The notes under the pieces are model-generated. The model searched no databases, had not been told where the DNA came from, and worked only from the letters and a program-made list of their open reading frames with translations. Below are positions 53,458 through 60,956 of a stretch of DNA of 64,000 nt, piece after piece. Source of the DNA: Chryseobacterium sp. Leaf405 (GTDB taxonomy: Bacteria > Bacteroidota > Bacteroidia > Flavobacteriales > Weeksellaceae); contig NZ_LMQN01000003.1 in NCBI RefSeq assembly GCF_001425355.1, positions 40,427-104,426 on the forward strand, written 5' to 3'. The translations under genes were made by a program, and so were the position numbers. Within the stretch, counting starts at the first letter, position 1. The number at the start of each line of letters is the position of its first letter.

Positions 53458-54406
53458 TGGTTTTCATTCTTTTTATAAGATTATCTGCAATTCTTTCTGC
53501 AATAGGGAAATTTAATCCCTTTTGTAGCATTCCCCATTCTCCCTGTGGATTTACTTCCAGAAAATAATAATTTCCGTCTGTACTTTTTATCATATCGATA
53601 GCGCCGATATAAAGCCCCATTTCTTTCATCATAAAAGTCAAACTGACCTTAATATTTTCAGGTAAATTATATTCCGACCAGAAATAATTTCCCTGAGCGA
53701 TTCGCCAATCGGCATTTTCACTATTGTTAATTTTTCCGGTAAAAAATTCACCATCAAGATAAACGATTCTCAATTCATATTCTTTTTCAATATAAGGCTG
53801 AAAAATCATCGGGCAATATTCAATATCAGCAATATTTTCCAAAGAATTTTCTTCAATAATATTTGTGGAAAGAAAATTTTCCCCTCCCATTGATTTTGCA
53901 ATAACACCATGAAGTTTTGCCACCATTTTTCCGTTGCAGTATTCATGAAAAAATTGAATAATTTTCTCTGAATCATTGGAAAAAATAGTTTTAGGAATTG
54001 TTATATGATGCTTTTTTGCAATTTTCAACTGAAACATTTTATTTCCGTCGACTTGATTTTCATTTTCCAGGGGATTAATCCAAGGAACATCTTTTAAAAC
54101 AGTGAAAAGATTATATCTAATGCTTGAATATTCCTTCAAAAAAATCTTTGTATAGTTTTCATCCAAATCTTCGGGAATTGAAATTCCCCATGCTTTTCTG
54201 TGCCAGACCGCTTTTATATCTTTTGAATTAATTGTGATTCCAAATTCATCTGTCAACTCAAAAAAATCTTCATTAATACTGATTTTCTGAAGATGATTCA
54301 ACCGGTCAGAATTCAATCTGAAATACGGAATATTTTTAGCTTTTAAATATTCAAAAAAAATATCAATATTATAAAAATCCTGAGAATGCGTGATGCAGAG
54401 AATCAT
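53450..54406 (-). CDS. Graspetide ATP-grasp ligase, MvdC/MdnB-like, 318 aa
   Basis: Second ATP-grasp peptide maturase. It has the same domain order: N-terminal ILCITHSQDFYNIDIFFEYL, AVWHRKAWG (67-74), core MVAKLHGVIAKSMGGENF (161-178), PMIFQPYIEKEYELRIVYLDGEFF and the site YFLEVNPQGEWGML (281-294). NPQGEWG differs from the NAAGEFFW of its neighbour and is closer to the MvdC/MdnB type, which in microviridins closes the Lys-Glu omega-amide. The precursors do keep the Lys of TxKYPSD. The first ligase gene after the precursor array matches the mdnA-B-C order. Whether it is active here is unknown. Confidence 0.84.
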   Translation of the reverse strand: MILCITHSQDFYNIDIFFEYLKAKNIPYFRLNSDRLNHLQKISINEDFFELTDEFGITINSKDIKAVWHRKAWGISIPEDLDENYTKIFLKEYSSIRYNLFTVLKDVPWINPLENENQVDGNKMFQLKIAKKHHITIPKTIFSNDSEKIIQFFHEYCNGKMVAKLHGVIAKSMGGENFLSTNIIEENSLENIADIEYCPMIFQPYIEKEYELRIVYLDGEFFTGKINNSENADWRIAQGNYFWSEYNLPENIKVSLTFMMKEMGLYIGAIDMIKSTDGNYYFLEVNPQGEWGMLQKGLNFPIAERIADNLIKRMKTNE

Positions 54407-54424
54407 TTTTTACTAATTTTTATT

Positions 54425-54456
54425 AAAAAAGGAAACTTAGAGTGTAAGTTTCCTTT
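54425..54456 (-). terminator. Internal terminator between precursor genes and ligase genes
   Basis: AAAGGAAACTT / AAGTTTCCTTT (11-bp arms, 7-nt loop) with a T6 tract on the minus strand lies between the last precursor stop (54491) and the first ligase start (54406). Partial read-through would give more precursor than ligase mRNA. Confidence 0.75.
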
Positions 54457-54490
54457 CTGTTGTGTTGTTATTATTGATAACAATTTATTC

Positions 54491-54712
54491 TTATACAACC
54501 GGAGCATCATCGTCTCCATCAGACGGATACTTCATAGTCTGCATCATATCCAATGTAGGTTTTGTAACAGTATCAAGAAGTGGTTTTGTAACACTATCCT
54601 GTGTTGCAAGAGTTACATCACCTGCTCCTCCTTTCACCTTTTCAGGATCCTGAAGTTGCTTTTCTAAAAATGATGCGAAAAATGGTTTCTTTTTTGAATT
54701 GTTGTTTTTCAT
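54491..54712 (-). CDS. Multicore graspetide precursor peptide 3 (nearest the ligases), 73 aa
   Basis: Leader residues 1-29 (MKNNNSKKKPFFASFLEKQL then QDPEKVKGG) carry the conserved PFFASFLEKQ recognition helix of microviridin-type precursors and a Gly-Gly before the cores. The core region has three (T/S)-x4-D units at 8-residue spacing (TLATQD, TKPLLD, TKPTLD) and a final microviridin-like TMKYPSDGDDD. By analogy with known graspetides the former should form single ester rings, and the latter a bicycle (Thr-Asp and Ser-Asp). The tenth core position is Asp where the two paralogues have Glu. Short tail APVV. Confidence 0.85.
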   Translation of the reverse strand: MKNNNSKKKPFFASFLEKQLQDPEKVKGGAGDVTLATQDSVTKPLLDTVTKPTLDMMQTMKYPSDGDDDAPVV

Positions 54713-54739
54713 AATTTTTTATTAATTTGATTTGATCTA

Positions 54740-55012
54740 TTAAGGTAAAATATGCGGATCTAGACCCGGATTTCCAGGATCAAACCCACCTTCATCACTA
54801 TCAGACGGATACTTCAATGTTACCGGAGTATCAGCAGCAGGTGTTGTAACATTGTCCAAAGTTTTCAAAGTAACAACATCACCAGTTGGCGAAGTAACAA
54901 CATCTTTAAGAGATGTAGAAAGACCTCCTCCCTGAATTTTTTCGGGATCCTGGATTTGCTTTTCTAATAATGATGCGAAAAATGGCTTCTTTTTTGAATC
55001 GTTGTTTTTCAT
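54740..55012 (-). CDS. Multicore graspetide precursor peptide 2, 90 aa
   Basis: Leader MKNNDSKKKPFFASLLEKQI then QDPEKIQGG, a paralogue of its two neighbours (Phe to Leu in PFFASLLEKQ). The cores are STSLKD, TSPTGD, TLKTLD and TTPAAD, mostly at 8-residue spacing, then TLKYPSDSDE. It alone has a long C-terminal follower (GGFDPGNPGLDPHILP), rich in Gly/Pro with two further Asp residues. 27 bp separate it from the next precursor gene. Products are probably small cyclic protease inhibitors by analogy with microviridins; activity is not known. Confidence 0.85.
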   Translation of the reverse strand: MKNNDSKKKPFFASLLEKQIQDPEKIQGGGLSTSLKDVVTSPTGDVVTLKTLDNVTTPAADTPVTLKYPSDSDEGGFDPGNPGLDPHILP

Positions 55013-55050
55013 GATAATTATAATTTGAGTTATTAGAATTTGGTTATTTT

Positions 55051-55281
55051 TTAAACTTCACTTCCACCTTCATCACTGTCTGAAGGATATTTCATCGTTA
55101 CATTATCACTTCCGGGCTTAGTAACAGTATCCAAAATTTTAGAAGTTACGTCGTCTTTAAGCACAGACGTCACATTATCCACCGTCACAGAAGTTACTGC
55201 ACCTCCTTTAATTTTTTCAGGATCTTCAATTTGCTTTTCCAGAAATGATGCGAAGAAAGGTTTTTTAGATTTTTTTTCCAT
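55051..55281 (-). CDS. Multicore graspetide precursor peptide 1 (first in the operon), 76 aa
   Basis: Leader MEKKSKKPFFASFLEKQIED then PEKIKGG. The cores are TSVTVD, TSVLKD, TSKILD and TKPGSD at exact 8-residue spacing, then TMKYPSDSDE and the tail GGSEV. The ATG at 55281 (MEKKSKK) is chosen because both paralogues start directly before the Lys-rich stretch; an in-frame ATG 30 bp upstream would add an unrelated N-terminus. A weak -7-like box (TACTTTAG) lies upstream. Confidence 0.84.
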   Translation of the reverse strand: MEKKSKKPFFASFLEKQIEDPEKIKGGAVTSVTVDNVTSVLKDDVTSKILDTVTKPGSDNVTMKYPSDSDEGGSEV

Positions 55282-55395
55282 GATATTAATTCTTATATGA
55301 TTTAGAATCACTAAAGTATTAAAAAAAAATCACACAGAGAAGAATAAATTTATTTTTTTTCAAAAACCCAACAAAACACTCTATTAATTACCAAA

Positions 55396-56175
55396 TTAAT
55401 TCAGATTCAGAAACTGTTTTACGACATCTGCAAAATCGACAGGATTTTCCGCCTGTACCCAATGTCCCGCATTTTTTATGATTACAATTTTAGCTTTTGG
55501 GAATTGTTGTTTAATTCCAAATTCGTCTTGTGGAAGAATATAATTAGATTTTGATCCGGCAATAAATAATGTTTCGCCTTCAAAAACTCCAAATTTTATA
55601 GCATTGGAAACAAATTGGTTATATTTTTCAGATAACGTTTTCAAATTAAACCTCCAGCCTAATCTTTTATTGTCGTCCCAATATAAATTTTTAGTCAGAA
55701 ACTGAATGGTAGACTTTTCTGGAATATACTGCGCAAGAACAGCTTCTACTTCATTTCTTGAATGTGCCGTATCAAAATCTACACTTTCCAACGCTTTAAT
55801 AATACCTTGATGATGTGGAGGATAAGCTTTCGGAGTAATATCTACAACAACTAATTTATCAACTTTTTCAGGATATTTGATAGCAAACTGCATTACAGCT
55901 TTTCCACCTAAAGAATGTCCTAAAATGTGAGCTTTTTCAATCCCGTAATGATCCATATAATTGGCAATGTCATCCGCCAGATCGTCATGAGACATATTTT
56001 CTGAGTGAAAACTTCTGCCGTGATTTCTAAGATCAATTAAGTGAGTTGGTAAAAATTCACCAAGATCTTTACCGAAACTTCCCCAGTTGTCAAGCATTCC
56101 AAACAAACCGTGAAATACCAAAAGCGGCGTCGACGAAAGGTTTTCGCCAAATATTTTTGAATTTAAAATTTCCAT
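55396..56175 (-). CDS. Alpha/beta-fold hydrolase (YbfF-like esterase), 259 aa
   Basis: A cytoplasmic serine hydrolase. It has the nucleophile elbow GHSLGGKAVMQFA, the oxyanion start LVFHGLFGMLDNWGSFGKDLGEFLPTHLIDLRNHGRS and the catalytic His in NAGHWVQAENPVDF, all close to YbfF esterases. It lies 114 bp upstream of the graspetide precursors on the same strand, but I see nothing that ties it to peptide maturation. Confidence 0.88.
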   Translation of the reverse strand: MEILNSKIFGENLSSTPLLVFHGLFGMLDNWGSFGKDLGEFLPTHLIDLRNHGRSFHSENMSHDDLADDIANYMDHYGIEKAHILGHSLGGKAVMQFAIKYPEKVDKLVVVDITPKAYPPHHQGIIKALESVDFDTAHSRNEVEAVLAQYIPEKSTIQFLTKNLYWDDNKRLGWRFNLKTLSEKYNQFVSNAIKFGVFEGETLFIAGSKSNYILPQDEFGIKQQFPKAKIVIIKNAGHWVQAENPVDFADVVKQFLNLN

Positions 56176-56180
56176 TTCTT

Positions 56181-56279
56181 AAATATTAGATGTGAGATTT
56201 CAGATGTTAGATTAAAGATTACAAGATTGATCGTTACATTTTTCAGTCTAATATCTGAAATCTATTATCTGTTGTCTAT
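56181..56279. repeat. Imperfect inverted repeat (AGATTTCAGATnTTAGA motif)
   Basis: A stretch around 56188-56213 (AGATGTGAGATTTCAGATGT and on) is largely the inverse of 56245-56271 (AGTCTAATATCTGAAATC and on). Related TTAGATATTAGA words occur at 57008-57155. It fills the spacer between pdxJ and the hydrolase gene. Confidence 0.5.
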
Positions 56280-56283
56280 AAAT

Positions 56284-57003
56284 TTACCATTTTGCCAGTC
56301 TCTTCAAATATGCCTGAACTGTATTTTCCAATCCCATATACAAGGCTTCAGAAATCAAAGCATGACCAATGGAAACTTCCAGTAAATTTGGAATATTATC
56401 GGCAAAATATTTTAAATTTTCTAAACTTAAATCGTGACCGGCATTTACTCCCAACCGAAATTCGGCAGCAATAACTGCAGTGTCATAGTAAGGTTTTAAT
56501 GCTAATTCTTTATTTGATGTATAATTTTTAGCGTAGGCTTCAGTATAAAGTTCAATTCTATCCGCTCCACTTTTTGCAGCGTATTCTACTAACTCTGGAT
56601 TAGGATCAAGAAAAACAGACGTTCGGATGCTTGCATTTTTGAATTCAGCGATAATTTCTGTTAAAAAGTCAAGATGTTTTTTCGTGTCCCAGCCTGCGTT
56701 TGAGGTAATAGCATCGTCTGCATCAGGAACCAAAGTCACCTGTTCCGGTTTTACTTCCAAAACCATATCGATAAAATCACTGTGAGGATTTCCTTCAATA
56801 TTGAATTCCGTAGTCACCAGCGGTTTGAGGTCATAAACATCTTTTCTTGTGATATGTCTTTCATCGGGTCTTGGGTGAATCGTAATTCCCTGTCCGCCAA
56901 ACTCCTGAATTTTAATTGCAGCCTCTGTCACACTAGGCGTTTCGCCTCCTCTTGCATTTCTTATCGTTGCAATTTTATTAATGTTTACACTTAATTTTGT
57001 CAT
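56284..57003 (-). CDS. pdxJ: Pyridoxine 5'-phosphate synthase, 239 aa
   Basis: TIM-barrel enzyme joining deoxyxylulose phosphate with 3-amino-2-oxopropyl phosphate to PNP (vitamin B6). It has the N-terminal LSVNINKIATIRNARGGETPSVTEAA, then GGQGITIHPRPDERHI, FNIEGNPHSDF, EQVTLVPD and the C-terminal RLGVNAGHDLSLENL, ISIGHALISEAL-like VSIGHALISEALYMGLE. The length equals E. coli PdxJ. It is present although the window uses the mevalonate route; DXP synthase would still be needed for B6. Confidence 0.95.
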   Translation of the reverse strand: MTKLSVNINKIATIRNARGGETPSVTEAAIKIQEFGGQGITIHPRPDERHITRKDVYDLKPLVTTEFNIEGNPHSDFIDMVLEVKPEQVTLVPDADDAITSNAGWDTKKHLDFLTEIIAEFKNASIRTSVFLDPNPELVEYAAKSGADRIELYTEAYAKNYTSNKELALKPYYDTAVIAAEFRLGVNAGHDLSLENLKYFADNIPNLLEVSIGHALISEALYMGLENTVQAYLKRLAKW

Positions 57004-57007
57004 TTTT

Positions 57008-57155
57008 AATTTAGATATTAGAAGTTAGATATTAGAATTTAGTTTACATGACACAGTAAAATTTTCTATTTAAATCTAATTTCTTATTATATTATTATTT
57101 AAAAAGATTTGAATTAAAACTAATTTCTAGCTTCTAAATTCTAACTTCTATTTTA
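57008..57155. repeat. TTAGATATTAGA-type direct/inverted repeats
   Basis: Left, 57008-57042: AATTTAGATATTAGAAG followed by TTAGATATTAGAATTTAG. Right, about 57120-57155: CTAATTTCTAGCTTCTAAA and TTCTAACTTCTA, roughly the inverse. The words also resemble those at 56181-56279, so a dispersed low-complexity repeat is likely. It lies between the mechanosensitive channel and pdxJ. Confidence 0.45.
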
Positions 57156-58424
57156 TCATACTTTGACACTTATCTGCATCACTTGTAACTCAAATTCTTT
57201 GGATGCTACCAATAAATGATCGAAAATATCTGCCTGAATCTGCTCAAAATGTTCCCATTTAGAATCATTGGCAAAACAATAAATTTCCAATGGTAAACCT
57301 TGCGGTGTAATGTCTAACTGGCGAACCATCATTGCTCCATTTTGATCTACATCAGGATCATTTTCAAGGTATTTTTGAGCATAATATCTGAAAACACCGA
57401 TATTGGTCAATTGTTTTCCGTTTACGATTTTATCTTTATGCTTGATATTTTCTTTTTCCTTACTTAATTCAATGCTTTTACCTTCTAAATATTCGGAAAT
57501 AAGATTGATTTCCTTTAAACGATCAATATCATCTTCCGATAAAAATTTAAAAGAATTGATATTAAAATAAATTGATTTTTTAATTCTCCTTGTATTGGAT
57601 TCCGACATTACCTGAAGATTTTTAATCTCGGTTGTCAGCAAATCATACGTCGGAATTGAAGAAACAGTTTTATCGAAATTGGTAATTTTAGTGGTCAAAA
57701 GACTAATGTCTGCGATATTTCCTTCAATGCTGTATTTCGGAATACTGATCCAGTCACCAACTTTTAAACTTTTTGATGTGGAAACATGAATCCCAGTGAT
57801 AAAACCTAAAATCGTATCTCTGAAAACCAAAACCAAAACCGCCGTGATGGCTCCTAGACTTCCGACAATTGTAGAACCTTTTATCCCAAAAATAACACAG
57901 ATCCCAACCACTGAAAAAATGAAAATCCCCAAAATTTTCACAGTTTCGGAAATCGCATTCAGCGCCATAATGTTATAAAAATCCTGTTTTATGGTGAAAT
58001 AATTCCTAAAAGCCGTAAGCCCACGATATAACATTCCTGCAAGAATTAAGACAAACCCCAAATTAATTGACCTTATAATAAATGTATTAGTCAAGGGTAA
58101 AGCATTAACAGGAAATATCGAAGGCTGAATGCTCGCAACAATTCCCAAAGAAAAAAGATGTGCTACAGAATTGGTAACATTCGACTGATAAATTGATTTT
58201 ATGATCGGGTATTTTGATTCATTCCTAAAAAATCGAAAAACAAAATTGATGATTAATTTAAATACAAAATCTGCCAGCAGAAACAAGCCAACAAGAAGTG
58301 CAAGCTTTACAATCATGTGAAAAAACCAATCTAAACCAGTCGGTGAGATCTTGCTTATGTAGATATAAAGCTGCTCGCTAAGCTCCTGAATAAAGTTTTT
58401 GGTTTCTTGTAACTGGTCTTTCAT
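57156..58424 (-). CDS. MscS-type mechanosensitive ion channel, 422 aa
   Basis: An inner-membrane channel of the YbdG/MscM-like group. About five N-terminal helices are followed by the pore helix and beta domain: FSVVGICVIFGIKGSTIVGSLGAITAVLVLVFRDTILGFITGIHVSTSKSLKVGDWISIPKYSIEGNIADISLLTTKITNFDKTVSSIPTYDLL is the MscS core with its YbdG-type insert. It should release solutes under osmotic shock. I take ATG 58424 (MKDQLQETKNFIQEL) as start; an in-frame ATG at 58484 is possible, but a -7-like box (TAATTTTG, 58487-58494, minus) lies right before it. Confidence 0.85.
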   Translation of the reverse strand: MKDQLQETKNFIQELSEQLYIYISKISPTGLDWFFHMIVKLALLVGLFLLADFVFKLIINFVFRFFRNESKYPIIKSIYQSNVTNSVAHLFSLGIVASIQPSIFPVNALPLTNTFIIRSINLGFVLILAGMLYRGLTAFRNYFTIKQDFYNIMALNAISETVKILGIFIFSVVGICVIFGIKGSTIVGSLGAITAVLVLVFRDTILGFITGIHVSTSKSLKVGDWISIPKYSIEGNIADISLLTTKITNFDKTVSSIPTYDLLTTEIKNLQVMSESNTRRIKKSIYFNINSFKFLSEDDIDRLKEINLISEYLEGKSIELSKEKENIKHKDKIVNGKQLTNIGVFRYYAQKYLENDPDVDQNGAMMVRQLDITPQGLPLEIYCFANDSKWEHFEQIQADIFDHLLVASKEFELQVMQISVKV

Positions 58425-58656
58425 TACAGCAAATTTAGGAAAATTAAAGATGATTTTTATTAATACTTCCGCATCAATTTTCATCCCAAAATTATTTCTC
58501 TTTCATCATCTAATGAAAATTCAAAAAAATTATTTTAATAATATCAAATCCGCTCAAACCATGATCAACAAATAAAAATTTCACTAACAATATCAAAAAT
58601 TAATAAATTATATTAAAAAAAATAACAGTTTTATAATTTTATATTTAATTAATTAT

Positions 58657-58664
58657 TAAATTTG
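58657..58664 (+). promoter_or_regulatory. -7 promoter box (TAAATTTG)
   Basis: Matches TAnnTTTG, 32 nt before the lipoprotein start at 58697. Confidence 0.4.
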
Positions 58665-58696
58665 GTAAAAACTAAACAAATCAAAATCAATTACAT

Positions 58697-59881
58697 ATGA
58701 GAAAACACTACTTCTTTATTTTACTGTGTGTATTTACACTTTTAACCAATTGTTCCGGAGGAGACGATTCCGCAATAATTACAGAAAATACACCGACAGC
58801 TTTAAAAACCGGAAAACTTACCGGAAAAGTGATGTCACAAAACGGAACCAAACCCATTGGAGGCGCCTCAGTTTTTACTTTTGATGACAAGTATAAAATC
58901 TATTACACTACTTCGGATGCGGATGGCAATTTCACACTGGAAGCTCCGGCAGGAAATCGTACCATTCATATTCAAACGGGTAATGGTAGTAATTTCCGTA
59001 CAGAAATTTCTACAACTGTAAAAGATAATGAAACATTAAATCTTAACACGAATCAAACGAAATTGGATCAGGTTGCCAAAATTGCTTATGTAAAGGGAAC
59101 TTATGATAAAATTGAAGATATTATTCAGATTTTAGGTTATACGGCTACGGAAATCACAAATAGTGATCTTGCCAATCTTACAACAATTGCACAATATGAT
59201 ATTATTTTTCTGAATTGTGGTTCAAGGAACAGTTATTCATCAAACCCGACGCTTTACTCTGTAATTGACACGAATTTAGCAACTTTCGTAGCTAATGGAG
59301 GAAGTATTTATGCTTCAGACTGGGACGTTGCTTATTTAGTCGGAGGAACAACCAATACCAATAACTGTTCTCTTGCAGGTGGATTTATTCCTGATACCAA
59401 ATTATGTTCTAAAAATATCGGAAACACAGGTATGGTGGGAGCCACAGTAAATAATGCAGGGCTTTCGACAGCATTAGGATTCAATACACTTGCTATTGAT
59501 TATGATCTTGGAACATGGCAAAAAATAATTAATTATGACCCAACCTATTGGGAAGTTTTAGTAAAAGAAACATCAACAAATGATGCTTTGATGATCAGAA
59601 CCAATCATTTTACAGCAACGGGACTTCCTACAACACCGATTGGAAATGCTCCTACTACAACATTTGTAACGGTTTGTATTACGCTACCGGGAAATATTCA
59701 GATCAGCATCTCCGTTCCTCAGGCAGCGGTTCCTTATCTAGTGGCATTGGGAGCAACCGTTGGACCTTGTTCGGGATCTTCTAATAGCGGGTATATCTAT
59801 TACACTACTTTCCATAATCACGCTTCAGGAAATATTGGAAATGCCGGCGTGATTCTACAATATGTCATCTTAAACCTTTAA
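58697..59881 (+). CDS. Lipoprotein with carboxypeptidase-regulatory-like domain, 394 aa
   Basis: Type II signal peptide with lipobox LTNC (Cys19), an acidic stretch GGDDS, then a CarboxypepD_reg-like beta domain (about 38-110, GKLTGKVMSQNGTKPIGGASVFTFDD). A second domain (about 125-235) reads KIAYVKGTYDKIEDIIQILGYTATEITNSDLANL...YDIIFLNCGS...GGSIYASDWDVAYLVGG and resembles a glutamine-amidotransferase-like fold (ThuA/DUF4350 type) without a clear catalytic triad. GGDDS after the lipobox resembles the export signal for surface lipoproteins of Bacteroidetes, so it may face outwards. Function unknown. Confidence 0.75.
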   Translation: MRKHYFFILLCVFTLLTNCSGGDDSAIITENTPTALKTGKLTGKVMSQNGTKPIGGASVFTFDDKYKIYYTTSDADGNFTLEAPAGNRTIHIQTGNGSNFRTEISTTVKDNETLNLNTNQTKLDQVAKIAYVKGTYDKIEDIIQILGYTATEITNSDLANLTTIAQYDIIFLNCGSRNSYSSNPTLYSVIDTNLATFVANGGSIYASDWDVAYLVGGTTNTNNCSLAGGFIPDTKLCSKNIGNTGMVGATVNNAGLSTALGFNTLAIDYDLGTWQKIINYDPTYWEVLVKETSTNDALMIRTNHFTATGLPTTPIGNAPTTTFVTVCITLPGNIQISISVPQAAVPYLVALGATVGPCSGSSNSGYIYYTTFHNHASGNIGNAGVILQYVILNL

Positions 59882-59904
59882 TAAAAACTTCAACTTAAAC
59901 ATGG

Positions 59905-59934
59905 AAGTGGCTTTTTACGAAGCCACTTTTTTTA
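59905..59934 (+). terminator. Intrinsic terminator
   Basis: AAGTGGCTT / AAGCCACTT with a 6-nt loop and T7, after the lipoprotein stop. Its position rules out the in-frame ATG at 59901 as start of the next gene. Confidence 0.85.
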
Positions 59935-59960
59935 TATCTTGCATAGATAAATTACAAAAA

Positions 59961-60452
59961 ATGGATACAGCACTAATCAATATACTTTGCCTTATTTTAT
60001 TATTTCTCGGAATTCTGGGAACTTTTCTTCCTATTCTGCCGGGATTATTATTAAGCATCTGCGGATTGTTAATTTACAAATATGGTACTGATGCAGATCT
60101 GCCGATGATTTATGTTTGGGCTTTTGTCATTTTGACGATAATTTCGGTGGTTTTAAGTTATGTTATTCCTGCCAAAACCAATCAGAAATACGGAGGCACA
60201 AGATGGGGAAGCATAGGATCTGTAGTCGGGATGATTATCGGAATGTTTTTACCGATTCCTTTAGGTTTTTTGGTCGGAATGTTTGTTGGTGTTTTTGTAG
60301 GAGAACTTCTTCACGACAGTAAAGACATGAACAAAGCTCTAAAATCCACAAAAGGAGCTTTTATTGGTTTTATTTACGGAACAGGCTTCAGTCTTGTGGT
60401 AGGTGTGGCAATGTTTTTGGTAGTAATTTTGAATATGCTTAATATTATTTAA
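59961..60452 (+). CDS. DUF456 domain membrane protein, 163 aa
   Basis: A four-to-six helix inner-membrane protein with typical DUF456 glycine-rich segments: LCLILLFLGILGTFLPILPGLLLSICGLLIYKYG, TIISVVLSYVIPAKTNQKYGGTRWGSIGSVVGMIIGMFLPIPLGFLVGMFVGVFVGELL. Function unknown. The start at 59961 follows a terminator and an RNA leader of ~25 nt. Confidence 0.85.
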   Translation: MDTALINILCLILLFLGILGTFLPILPGLLLSICGLLIYKYGTDADLPMIYVWAFVILTIISVVLSYVIPAKTNQKYGGTRWGSIGSVVGMIIGMFLPIPLGFLVGMFVGVFVGELLHDSKDMNKALKSTKGAFIGFIYGTGFSLVVGVAMFLVVILNMLNII

Positions 60453-60461
60453 ATACAAATT

Positions 60462-60956
60462 ATGTTTAAAACTATTATTTTAAGTTTTGGATTACTTTCA
60501 TTAATGAACTGTAACGCTCAGAAAGAGCCGAAAACCTCAACAAAAGCAAATGTGGAAAAGACAGGAGACGCAAAGATTACCAACCATAAAGGTGACATTA
60601 TCTACTTCACAGAAGGAGAAAACAAGTTTTTTAAAGAAGCCGGAATGAATCTGACGTTCAAAGGAATTTCTGAAGACAGCCGTTGCCCAAAAGATGTCAA
60701 TTGTATGTGGGCAGGCGTTGCTGTTGCCCAGATTGAAGTAATGGGATTGGCGACAAGACCAATGACCATAAATCTTGCAAGCACAGATAACAAATCACGA
60801 AATTACAGTACGACTTCAGAGTTCAACGGATATACTATTTCATTAGCGGATGTTGCTCCGTATCCTGAAGCCGCTGAAGGCACAAAAGCGCTTAAAGGGA
60901 AATATAAGATCGGAATTATCATTAAAAAAGCAGGAGAAAATCCTACCACGAAATAG
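60462..60956 (+). CDS. Small lipoprotein, 164 aa
   Basis: Lipobox LMNC (Cys17) after a short signal peptide (MFKTIILSFGLLSLMNC). The mature part has a beta-rich domain with the block DSRCPKDVNCMWAGVAVAQIEV, two Cys that may form a disulfide. The pattern SRCPxxVxCxWAG is seen in uncharacterised secreted proteins of Bacteroidetes and Proteobacteria. It follows DUF456 by 9 bp and overlaps the convergent ung by 14 bp. Confidence 0.78.
   Translation: MFKTIILSFGLLSLMNCNAQKEPKTSTKANVEKTGDAKITNHKGDIIYFTEGENKFFKEAGMNLTFKGISEDSRCPKDVNCMWAGVAVAQIEVMGLATRPMTINLASTDNKSRNYSTTSEFNGYTISLADVAPYPEAAEGTKALKGKYKIGIIIKKAGENPTTK

Noticed and set aside
54491..55281. Reading the three small genes as bacteriocin or grasp-with-spasm precursors
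   Set aside because: The leader PFFASFLEKQ and the TxKYPSD core point directly to the microviridin-type graspetide class, and no spasm-type radical or lanthionine enzyme is nearby.
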